In this document: piece after piece, positions 1 through 5,831 of the stretch
How positions within the stretch are numbered: the stretch's first letter is position 1
Layout: the number at the start of each line of letters is the position of its first letter
IMG/VR virus record: IMGVR_UViG_3300043640_000199
Coordinates: 1 to 35,907 of that record
DNA: 35,907 nt
From: a virus
Strand: one strand, 5' to 3'
Notes under the pieces: model-generated
Database searches by the model: none
What the model was told of the DNA's origin: nothing
What the model saw: the letters and a program-made list of their open reading frames with translations, nothing else
Translations under genes and position numbers: made by a program

Positions 1-454
1 ATTATATAATATATGTTATATATAAAATATTATGTGTCAAGTTTTAAAAAAACCTTTTGCGTCTCGTGGTTTTTCCGCCCTCCTTCCTCGTATTTAAGTC
101 AATAAAAATAAAATAGTTTACAGAAATTGATGGGAAATTTGTTGATTACTTGTCAAGAAAAATGATTTCTTTAAGAGGAATCTTGATGCCGTTCTAGAAT
201 GGTTGTGAGGGTTAAATAGGCTCCACAATGATTGTGAGCGGGGTGGCTTTTTTGTTCTGATGTCTTTCATATGACTGCGCGAGCCTGCGCGATTACCGAA
301 TTTATGATTTAAAGTAAAGAAAATAAATTTGTTGGACGGTGTTATTTTTATCAATATTTTGTAAAAGATGGGTTGACTTAATTTTCCTGTTTGTTGTATA
401 TTTACTGTATAACAACAAACGGAGCTAACTCTCCACAACCTACAAGGCCATGAC
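1..454. other. gene-free AT-rich end and leader region
   Basis: No open frame here has a ribosome site and protein-like composition. The first 30 bases hold an AT inverted repeat (TATATAA, 6 bases, TTATATA). At about 206-243 a TTGTGAG segment, a CTCCACAA segment and a second TTGTGAGC segment follow each other, so the middle one could pair with either neighbour. They are followed by GGGGTGGC and a run of T, which would suit an attenuator-like switch. At 276-295 an octamer TGCGCGA is directly repeated. The segment ends in the promoter at 373-416. If the element is circular, this joins the gene-free right end of the window. Confidence 0.55.
373..421 (+). promoter_or_regulatory. sigma-70-like promoter with TTGTTG/CAACAA operator, copy 1
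   Basis: The -35 is TTGACT (373-378), the spacer is 18 bases and the -10 is TATATT (397-402). Over the -10 lies a dyad, TTGTTGTATA and TATAACAACAA, separated by about 7 bases. The promoter drives the gene at 455. Nearly the same block recurs at 2450-2496 before a different gene, so both are probably read by the same regulator. Confidence 0.75.
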
Positions 455-805
455 ATGAATAAGAAGCTTAAGAATCTCATTTCACTAAACCAAAACGTTA
501 AAATTTATATCCCTTCCACAATCGACATTAATAAAGAGGCTGACAACTCCTCTCACGTCGAACAAGCCCTTTCATTACTTGCCTCAAGCTTTGGGGGCGC
601 TACTAGCTATCAAGCTTTTGGAGCTTGGTTATCCGCTAGCGGACAGCTTGTTAAAGAAAAGGTAACAATTTGTGAGGCATTTTGCAAGGAAATTGAACTA
701 CAGAACAAAATAGAATCCGTTTATGATTTTTGCCTGAGCCTTAAATTAGAGCTAAAGCAAGAGGCCATCGCGCTTGAAGTCAACGGAACTTTGCACTTAG
801 TTTAA
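455..805 (+). CDS. small phage/plasmid protein with GGAT...GAWLS...G.LVKE signature
   Basis: This is a 116-residue soluble protein. The start is supported by AAGG seven bases upstream and by the promoter at 373-402. Residues about 34-70 (a leucine-rich helix, then SFGGAT, then GAWLSASGQLVKE) resemble a short domain common in small plasmid and phage proteins that sit near DUF932 genes, and related in pattern to DUF3574. The function of that group is unknown to me. It is the first gene of the early plus-strand set and shares its promoter type with the gene at 2583. I see no membrane segment or catalytic motif. Confidence 0.75.
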   Translation: MNKKLKNLISLNQNVKIYIPSTIDINKEADNSSHVEQALSLLASSFGGATSYQAFGAWLSASGQLVKEKVTICEAFCKEIELQNKIESVYDFCLSLKLELKQEAIALEVNGTLHLV

Positions 806-875
806 TATCAAACCCCGCTCTTTAGTGATAGAGGGCGGTGACTTGCGATTAAGCAAGACTAAACAAAGGCAATTT

Positions 876-1085
876 ATGAAAATATTTTTAAATAAAAAAT
901 CTTGGGAAAAAAAAGACGAAGTTGAAAAGATTGTAAATCACAACCTACTTTATAACCCTGATTTTAACGGGTCTAATTTCACTATAGAAAAGGCACAGGA
1001 TATTGAGTGCAATTATATAGAAGAATGCGATGAAATTGCAGGAAGTTTTTTACTTAATAAAATTAATGATCTTTTAGAGATCTAA
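876..1085 (+). CDS. hypothetical small acidic protein
   Basis: The frame is open from an ATG at 825, but the ATG at 876 has AAAGG seven bases upstream and gives a more protein-like 69-residue product, so I chose it. The protein is acidic and helical, with a lysine-rich N-terminus and two cysteines near residues 46 and 51. I recognise no family. It lies between two other small early genes, probably in one transcript starting at 373. A hairpin just before it (about 813-839) has no T run and is not a convincing terminator. Confidence 0.55.
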   Translation: MKIFLNKKSWEKKDEVEKIVNHNLLYNPDFNGSNFTIEKAQDIECNYIEECDEIAGSFLLNKINDLLEI

Positions 1086-1131
1086 TAATAGTTTACTGCC
1101 GTGCAGGCAGCGTTAAAACCAAAGTTAAAAA

Positions 1132-1296
1132 ATGAATAAATATTTTGATAATTTCAGATTCTACAAGACAAAAGAAGGGGATATTAGAACGACTAAACTT
1201 ATTTACAAATCGGCAAATAAAACTTGGGTTAATTATTATCCATTACCAATAGAAGGATACTTAAAATATTTAAAAAAATTCAATGAAAACAAATAG
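1132..1296 (+). CDS. hypothetical 54-residue protein
   Basis: This short gene was found by reading the sequence directly. It runs from ATG 1132 to TAG 1294-1296 and is rich in lysine, tyrosine and asparagine. The ribosome site is weak (AAAG and A-rich). Its N-terminal FRFY and central KTWVNYY resemble FRYY and RTKWIY in the next gene (1309-1578), so the two may be distant paralogues. It has no known family, and its place within a close chain of early genes supports it more than its sequence does. Confidence 0.5.
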   Translation: MNKYFDNFRFYKTKEGDIRTTKLIYKSANKTWVNYYPLPIEGYLKYLKKFNENK

Positions 1297-1308
1297 GAAT
1301 AAATAAAA

Positions 1309-1578
1309 TTGAAAAAATCAAAATGCTTTTACGGTTTTAGATACTATAGCGGAAAGGATACGACTTGGGCGATTTCTGGAAAAATTGCGGGTGAAATGGT
1401 TTGTTTTTTGAAAGAATCGGATAGAACGAAATGGATTTATAAACAAAACCTATCCGCTCCTAGTGGAAACGGTGGAGGAGTTCGAGAAATGGTTTCTAGA
1501 AAGGAATTAATAGAAATGATTGGAATAAAAGAATTTGAGTATCAAAAAGAATTATTTAAAAACAAAATAGAGGAATAA
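1309..1578 (+). CDS. hypothetical 89-residue protein, TTG start
   Basis: The only start that keeps the N-terminal part is TTG at 1309, ten bases after AGGA. The spacer after AGGA (ATAAATAAAAT) is copied almost exactly before the next gene at 1584, so the two translation signals look duplicated. The protein has FYGFRYYSGKDTTW near the N-terminus, a glycine-rich turn near residue 53, and a charged helix at the end. I recognise no family. It lies five bases upstream of the DUF932 gene and is probably cotranscribed with it. Confidence 0.6.
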   Translation: MKKSKCFYGFRYYSGKDTTWAISGKIAGEMVCFLKESDRTKWIYKQNLSAPSGNGGGVREMVSRKELIEMIGIKEFEYQKELFKNKIEE

Positions 1579-1583
1579 ATAAA

Positions 1584-2396
1584 ATGATTTCAAATAGATA
1601 TATGAGACAAAACGCAAGCAAATTTATAAGTGAAATAGAATTGCAACAGATCGCCCCCAGTGTTTTTGCAATGTCTTCCGCTGAAAAGACTTCCGATAAA
1701 TATGCACTAATTCCAACAATTGAAGCAGTAAGGGGGCTTAAAGACGTAGGATTTTTCCCAGTATGGGCACAAGAAACGCGATGCCGTGACGTAGCAAATA
1801 AGCCATTTGCAAAACATATGATGCGCTTTAGGCAACAAAATAGCGTATCTATTGATGGAGTCTTCCCCGAAATAGTCCTAATCAATAGCCATGATGGTAC
1901 TTCCAGCTATCAACTAAGAGCAGGTTTATTTCGCCTTGTATGCTCAAATGGACTGGTTGTTGGAAATGAGTATTTTTGTCATAAAGTGAGGCATCAAGGA
2001 AACGTTGTTGAAAAAGTAGTTTCTAGTGCAAGCGATTTATTGGAAAACTTCCCAAAAACAATAGAGATATCCAACGCGTGGAAACAAATTGAATTAAACC
2101 CTAGTCAACAAGTTGCATTTGCTGAGTCCGCATCCTTATTAAAATGGGATGAAGATTTAACGCCTATAGCGCCTAGTAGACTTTTAGAAGCTAGGAGGAC
2201 AGAGGACATCAAAAAAGACGTATGGACAACCTTCAACGTCATTCAGGAAAACTTAATTAAAGGCGGGAAGACATACCGAACTAGGGAAGGATCTAGACAA
2301 AGAACAAGGGGCATTAATTCCGTTGCTGAGAACAACAGACTTAATACCGCCTTATGGAAACTAACCGAAAGACTCGCAGAGGCCGTAACTGCCTAA
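1584..2396 (+). CDS. DUF932 phage/plasmid-like protein
   Basis: The 270-residue product fits the DUF932 family, whose phage/plasmid-like members are widespread in phages and conjugative plasmids; their biochemical role is not established. The family pattern is visible as an N-terminal segment on keeping or testing a state (APSVFA, then PTIEAV..L...GF.PV.A), a central RQQ...V.G..PEIVLINSHDG..SYQLRAGLFRLVCSNGLVVG block, and a C-terminal region with NPSQQVAFAESA and a basic RTREGSRQRTRGI stretch that could touch nucleic acid. The start follows AGGA. A terminator follows at 2403. Length is normal for the family. Confidence 0.88.
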   Translation: MISNRYMRQNASKFISEIELQQIAPSVFAMSSAEKTSDKYALIPTIEAVRGLKDVGFFPVWAQETRCRDVANKPFAKHMMRFRQQNSVSIDGVFPEIVLINSHDGTSSYQLRAGLFRLVCSNGLVVGNEYFCHKVRHQGNVVEKVVSSASDLLENFPKTIEISNAWKQIELNPSQQVAFAESASLLKWDEDLTPIAPSRLLEARRTEDIKKDVWTTFNVIQENLIKGGKTYRTREGSRQRTRGINSVAENNRLNTALWKLTERLAEAVTA

Positions 2397-2402
2397 TTAT
2401 AG

Positions 2403-2427
2403 GGAAGGTTCATGGCCTTCCTTTTTT
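2403..2427 (+). terminator. Rho-independent terminator after the DUF932 gene
   Basis: GGAAGG and CCTTCC form a stem with one possible extra T-G pair and a short loop, followed by six T. It closes the transcript 455-2396. Confidence 0.85.
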
Positions 2428-2449
2428 ATCAAGTATTGCAAAATGTGCA

Positions 2450-2496
2450 TTGACTTGAATTTCCTATTTGTTGTATATTTGATATATAACAACAAG
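2450..2496 (+). promoter_or_regulatory. sigma-70-like promoter with TTGTTG/CAACAA operator, copy 2
   Basis: The -35 is TTGACT (2450-2455), the spacer is 18 bases and the -10 is TATATT (2474-2479). The dyad TTGTTGTATA/TATAACAACAA over the -10 matches the block at 373-416 nearly base for base, apart from a few changes in the spacer. It drives the gene at 2583 after a leader of about 95 bases that contains a TCCTT/AAGGA hairpin (2507-2520). Confidence 0.75.
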
Positions 2497-2582
2497 GTTG
2501 TTTTAGTCCTTTTTAAGGAACTTATCTCAATTATGAGAAAAAAAAACTATTTATCAAGACTTTTAACAAGTTGGGTTAAAAA

Positions 2583-2972
2583 ATGGGCTATAAAGGCTTT
2601 GAGAGTATCATCAATGATTATATTTCGGAAAGTCCTGAAACAATGGAATTTTTACGTCAACAAGCGTTAGAAATATTACAAGAATGTGAAACAGAATGGC
2701 AAAATTCTTGTCCTAGTGAGGACTTAAACGACATTGAATCAAGATGGGATTACTACCAGGAAGCCAATAAAAGGTTTGAAAAATACTTTGCAAAATGGAT
2801 TTTTGACTTAAAAGATCAATTTTGTTTTTCATCAGCTTTACCATCTGCAATTTCTTATATGTTTGAAAGCATAATTGAAAAAGTGATTATGAGTATCAAT
2901 TTAGAAGATACGCAAAATATCATGAATCAAATCATTGAAGACGACTACCAAACAAGAAAAGAAAGTCTTTAA
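2583..2972 (+). CDS. hypothetical acidic helical protein
   Basis: This is a 129-residue, strongly acidic, mostly helical protein with no membrane segment. It has runs such as EILQECETEWQ and a tryptophan/tyrosine-rich middle (SRWDYYQEANKRFEKYFAKWIFD). I recognise no family. The start lacks a clear Shine-Dalgarno site. An overlapping basic frame beginning at 2533 (45 codons) is less protein-like and was not annotated. It is the only gene between the duplicated promoter at 2450 and a strong hairpin at 2990, so it appears to be a one-gene unit under the same operator type as the gene at 455. Confidence 0.65.
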   Translation: MGYKGFESIINDYISESPETMEFLRQQALEILQECETEWQNSCPSEDLNDIESRWDYYQEANKRFEKYFAKWIFDLKDQFCFSSALPSAISYMFESIIEKVIMSINLEDTQNIMNQIIEDDYQTRKESL

Positions 2973-2989
2973 AATCAATTGGATAACAC

Positions 2990-3019
2990 ATCAAAGAGAG
3001 CCTGCCAGCTCTCTTTGAT
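2990..3019 (+). terminator. 12-bp perfect hairpin, probable terminator
   Basis: ATCAAAGAGAGC and GCTCTCTTTGAT form a perfect 12-bp stem with a 6-base loop. It is followed by an AT stretch (TTAAAT) rather than a pure T run, so it may be a weak or bidirectional terminator. Confidence 0.65.
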
Positions 3020-3058
3020 TTAAATAAAAACTAGTCAAAAAATTTACAAGGTGCAAAA

Positions 3059-3274
3059 ATGTTAAATAGTTCTTACAGTAAATCTGAGGCTCTCACACAA
3101 ATTGAATTTTTAATCGATTACGCATGGAAACAGGCTATCAAATATCGCTTTGATCCGATTGTGGGGAAAATCCATTCAGATTACCTAGAAATGGTAAAGG
3201 AAACAAAAAATCAAATCAAGAGACAAAATGAAAGAGCCGTATTTGATCACAAAAGTAAGCTACTTAACTTATAA
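3059..3274 (+). CDS. hypothetical 71-residue protein
   Basis: The start has AAGGTG nine bases upstream. The product is a small, basic, helical protein with no recognised family. Its 3' end is overlapped in another frame by a possible 55-codon gene starting at 3228. It begins the AT-rich chain of small genes 3059-4161, which ends in a clear terminator. Confidence 0.6.
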   Translation: MLNSSYSKSEALTQIEFLIDYAWKQAIKYRFDPIVGKIHSDYLEMVKETKNQIKRQNERAVFDHKSKLLNL

Positions 3275-3395
3275 GGGCGAACGAAAAGAAGTTTTTTTTC
3301 CAAAAGTCAAAGAAGATATGGAAAATCAAAAATTTAAAAAAAATGATTTATACACTTTTTCACAAAAACAGAATTTTCTGGAAAATAACATTTGA
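3228..3395 (+). CDS. possible 55-residue overlapping gene
   Basis: An ATG at 3228 opens a 55-codon frame that overlaps the previous gene by 47 bases and ends at TGA 3393-3395. The product starts MKEPYLITKVSYLTYKGERK, which has the look of a small beta-rich protein, and it is basic throughout. The ribosome site is only AAGAGA. It fills a gap that would otherwise be empty, but no family supports it. Confidence 0.38.
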   Translation: MKEPYLITKVSYLTYKGERKEVFFPKVKEDMENQKFKKNDLYTFSQKQNFLENNI

Positions 3396-3444
3396 TAGAA
3401 ATTGCAATTTAATGTAAAACCAATAGCCAAAATAGGAAGGTGCT

Positions 3445-3759
3445 ATGCTACAACAACAAAATGAAAAAGAAAATCGCGTTATTGAAACGGTAGATGAAGA
3501 TGAAAACGTTTGGAAAATCGTCATGTATCCGTTAAACAATAAAACAAATAGATTCCAATTAAGCTTTTGTTTTAATGAAAAGGAATTTTTCTTAACAAAG
3601 CTGCAAAGTAATCGATACGCGGATGATTTATGGGATTTATTAAGTAAAATTAGAAAGGGAAAAACAAAAACCACCCAATCTAATTTTGATATGTTCCGAC
3701 AAGCCCAAAACCCCATAAAAACAGAGGAAACTAAGGATGAACAACAAGCTATTAATTGA
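3445..3759 (+). CDS. hypothetical 104-residue protein
   Basis: AGGAAGG lies just upstream of the ATG. The N-terminus is charged (QQQNEKENRVIETVDEDENV), a beta-like middle follows (WKIVMYPLNN, FQLSFCFNEKEFFL), and the tail is disordered and polar. I recognise no family. Its end overlaps the next gene by 23 bases, suggesting translational coupling in the 3059-4161 chain. Confidence 0.6.
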   Translation: MLQQQNEKENRVIETVDEDENVWKIVMYPLNNKTNRFQLSFCFNEKEFFLTKLQSNRYADDLWDLLSKIRKGKTKTTQSNFDMFRQAQNPIKTEETKDEQQAIN

Positions 3760-3937
3760 GGTGAATCATCAAGATCATGCTTACGTTGAAAGTGTTTGCT
3801 CTGATGGAACTTTTAATTTTGAATCTTTCTTTTCTCACCTTTTGAATCTATACAGAAATTCTTTAAATGAGCCAGTGCAAGAATTGGTTCAAGAACATTT
3901 AACGGAAAAAGTTAAGAGCAAGAAGAAAAAAGAATGA
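3737..3937 (+). CDS. small possible ribbon-helix-helix protein
   Basis: The 66-residue product has a short strand (KLLIEVN), a helix, a turn with FNFESFFSHLLNLYRNSL, and a lysine-rich tail ending KSKKKKE. The strand-helix-helix order and size could be a ribbon-helix-helix DNA-binding fold, but the match is loose. The ATG follows AAGG closely and lies inside the end of the previous gene, and its stop overlaps the next start (ATGA). Confidence 0.55.
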   Translation: MNNKLLIEVNHQDHAYVESVCSDGTFNFESFFSHLLNLYRNSLNEPVQELVQEHLTEKVKSKKKKE

Positions 3938-4161
3938 TAAATATTTTTCTACTCTTATCGCAATTGATTATTTTTTTAGCAACTATAATTATATTTGTTA
4001 AATATAACCAATCAATGAAGCAAACATATTCAGATATTGAAAATTTTATTATCTTAAAGAGTTCAAAAGATGAACTGCTTAAAAATGAAATAGAAAACTT
4101 AAGATCCACAATAAATCAAAAGTTTTCTAAAGATGTCGAATCTAAAAGAACAATAATATAA
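3934..4161 (+). CDS. single-pass membrane protein with coiled-coil tail
   Basis: The 75-residue product has one N-terminal hydrophobic helix (residues about 3-22, isoleucine and leucine rich) followed by a charged helical tail of about 50 residues. This layout matches the protein at 25064-25456. It could be an inner-membrane anchor or an inner-membrane spanin-like part, but no lysis partner lies beside it. The start overlaps the preceding stop. A terminator follows within five bases. Confidence 0.6.
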   Translation: MINIFLLLSQLIIFLATIIIFVKYNQSMKQTYSDIENFIILKSSKDELLKNEIENLRSTINQKFSKDVESKRTII

Positions 4162-4164
4162 TTA

Positions 4165-4202
4165 AAGGGCATTCTTTTAAACGGAAAGAGTGCCCTTTTT
4201 TC
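4165..4202 (+). terminator. Rho-independent terminator of the 3059-4161 gene chain
   Basis: AAGGGCATTCTTT and AAAGAGTGCCCTT form a 13-bp stem with one mismatch, followed by TTTTT. Confidence 0.88.
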
Positions 4203-4212
4203 TAAGGCCAAA

Positions 4213-4875
4213 ATGATCAAAAAATTTTCATTAAATAAAAACTCTTTAATATCTGAGAAGAGTGAATTTGTTCAAAGCGTCGAAAAAACACTTACTACAC
4301 CTGAGTGTAAATTAAAATACTGCTATCTATCCAAGCCTTTTTTTTATGCGGGCTCACACGTTCCAAGGTATAGCGTTTCACTTCTTTTTGATAAGGCTAT
4401 ACCAGAACATAAAAAATTTCTATTAAATTTAGAGAAAGTGGCCAGTAAAAATAAAATTGACACTTTAGGATATGAAACGGATGAAGGTTTAATCCTTATA
4501 AAGTTTCAAGGAAAAGACCCTGTGAGCACATTCATAGTAGAGTATGGAAAAAAAAACCCGCAACAAGTCGAGCTTGAACATGACTTGCCCGAAGGGTTCC
4601 GCTCAGTTGTTGTTTTTGAGCTAAATACCTACTTTAACAAAAAAACTCAAAAAAATGGTTTCAACTTTTCACCGAAAAAGGTTACTTTCTACTTAGATGA
4701 AGAAACGCAGGAATCCAGCGAAAACAAAAAGGCAGAAAGTGACGGAAATAGTAAGAATAGCAGGAATCGACCCAGGGCTAAGATCGACGGGGTACGGAGT
4801 GATGAATTACAACACGGAAACAAACGAAGTGTGGGCGTCAAACTGCGGGCTCGTAAAAACCCCCCAAAGATTTAA
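4213..4875 (+). CDS. phage ssDNA-binding protein (DUF2815 / T7 gp2.5-like) with overprinted tail
   Basis: Residues about 25-160 fit the phage single-strand DNA-binding group related to DUF2815 and T7 gp2.5. The segment LTTPECKLKYCYLSKPFF is followed by a strand pattern (YSVSLLFDK), a long helix, and VVFELNTYFNKKTQKNGFNFSPKKVTF. The family normally ends in an acidic tail. Here the acidic stretch (LDEETQESSENKKAESD) is followed by some 45 basic residues. That extra tail is read from DNA that encodes the start of the RuvC-like gene in another frame, so an original stop may have been lost. The start has AAGG upstream. The role is probably protection of single strands during replication or recombination. 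Confidence 0.72.
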   Translation: MIKKFSLNKNSLISEKSEFVQSVEKTLTTPECKLKYCYLSKPFFYAGSHVPRYSVSLLFDKAIPEHKKFLLNLEKVASKNKIDTLGYETDEGLILIKFQGKDPVSTFIVEYGKKNPQQVELEHDLPEGFRSVVVFELNTYFNKKTQKNGFNFSPKKVTFYLDEETQESSENKKAESDGNSKNSRNRPRAKIDGVRSDELQHGNKRSVGVKLRARKNPPKI

Positions 4876-5281
4876 AGGGGTCGATGCGCTTCTTTATATG
4901 CTTGAACACATGACCGAAATTTCAAAACGAGCCTGTTTTATTGATTGCGCGCGGGTAGTAGTTGAATTCCCAGCAGCCTTTTATAATCCAAAATTTTCAA
5001 GCGGGGCTATAACTCCAGTGGCGGGAATTTCTGGCGGGTGCATGGTTCTTTTTCAAAATGAGGAAAATCGCGTTCTTCCTGTTTATCCTGCTGTGTGGAA
5101 CGGTGGAAAAAAGAAAAAAACGACCGCCAAACTCATTGAGGAAATCATAGGATCTCCCCAAGAATGGGAATATGACGATAACCCCACTAAAACCGCTGAT
5201 TTTGAGCACATAATTGACGCGGTAGGAATGGCGTATTGGTTGATGCAAAGAGACTATTTTGAACGGGAAGAAATAGCGTAG
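4739..5281 (+). CDS. ruvC-like: RuvC-like Holliday junction resolvase
   Basis: The 180-residue product starts at GTG 4739, with AAAGG six bases upstream; an ATG at 4697 would add a basic 14-residue stretch. The RuvC nuclease pattern is clear: AGIDPGLRSTGYG with Asp11, VVVEFP with Glu76, and FEHIIDAVGMAYW with His157 and Asp160 (Asp154 nearby). RuvC cuts four-way DNA junctions, and phage versions resolve branched DNA before packaging. The gene overlaps the preceding ssDNA-binding gene by 137 bases in a different frame, which suggests a coupled recombination pair. It meets the end of the late operon head-on with two bases between, and I see no terminator there. Confidence 0.85.
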   Translation: MTEIVRIAGIDPGLRSTGYGVMNYNTETNEVWASNCGLVKTPQRFKGVDALLYMLEHMTEISKRACFIDCARVVVEFPAAFYNPKFSSGAITPVAGISGGCMVLFQNEENRVLPVYPAVWNGGKKKKTTAKLIEEIIGSPQEWEYDDNPTKTADFEHIIDAVGMAYWLMQRDYFEREEIA

Positions 5282-5283
5282 CT

Positions 5284-5826
5284 TTATGGCTGGGCTAAAA
5301 CGTTGTAAACGACCTTCCAATCAAATGTTTTTGCTGCTTCGCCCGTACACCTGATACTTACCGCCTCATTCGGAACGTCGGCTACTAATGTAAGCGCTGG
5401 CGTTCCTGAAGAATTATCGTTTGCATCTGTCAAGGTCGCTGGCACAAGCGTAACGCTTCCACCCGTCGGCCGATGAAATACCCCCATAAATTGTCCGCCC
5501 GCACACTCTGTTGCGTCGCTTCTTAGAGTTATATATCTCCCTGTAATTGTAACCGCTGAGGACTCATCAACGGGGATAGAAACGATTTCTGTCGGGGTGG
5601 CATTTGTCGTTGTGACTGTTGCTTGTTGTAAAATTTGCTCTGATAATTTTTCTGGAGTAATTGCACCGTCTTGAATTCCAGAGGTTCCAATTTGTACCCC
5701 GTTATTGGGTGCTCCGCTGTGGTCGTGAGTGTCGATATTATCCATACCTGCCTGATAGCTGGCATTATACAATTCTTGACCGCTAGACGGCTTATAAATG
5801 GACATATTAGGCGTTTTTGTTCCCAT
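5284..5826 (-). CDS. short fibre or tail appendage protein
   Basis: This 180-residue, beta-rich, threonine- and alanine-rich protein is the last gene of the late operon. Near the N-terminus it has a DTHDHSG motif, typical of phage fibre proteins just after the particle-attachment part. The rest reads as short strands (GRYITLRS, GGSVTLVPATL). The position after the injection-protein genes also suits a fibre or head-decoration role. No enzymatic motif is visible. Confidence 0.65.
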   Translation of the reverse strand: MGTKTPNMSIYKPSSGQELYNASYQAGMDNIDTHDHSGAPNNGVQIGTSGIQDGAITPEKLSEQILQQATVTTTNATPTEIVSIPVDESSAVTITGRYITLRSDATECAGGQFMGVFHRPTGGSVTLVPATLTDANDNSSGTPALTLVADVPNEAVSIRCTGEAAKTFDWKVVYNVLAQP

Positions 5827-5831
5827 GCTCT

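Noticed and set aside
118-480. 120-codon frame on the minus strand across the left end
   Set aside because: It lies opposite the promoter and start of the gene at 455, is rich in phenylalanine and serine typical of AT-rich noncoding DNA, and has no ribosome site.
2443-2670. 75-codon frame overlapping the promoter and the gene at 2583
   Set aside because: Its first codons fall on the promoter itself; the part from 2533 is basic and in a shifted frame over a better gene.
4720-4745. Programmed frameshift fusing the ssDNA-binding protein to RuvC
   Set aside because: The RuvC frame is +1 to the first gene, no standard -1 slippery heptamer is in register, and GTG 4739 with AAAGG explains independent translation.
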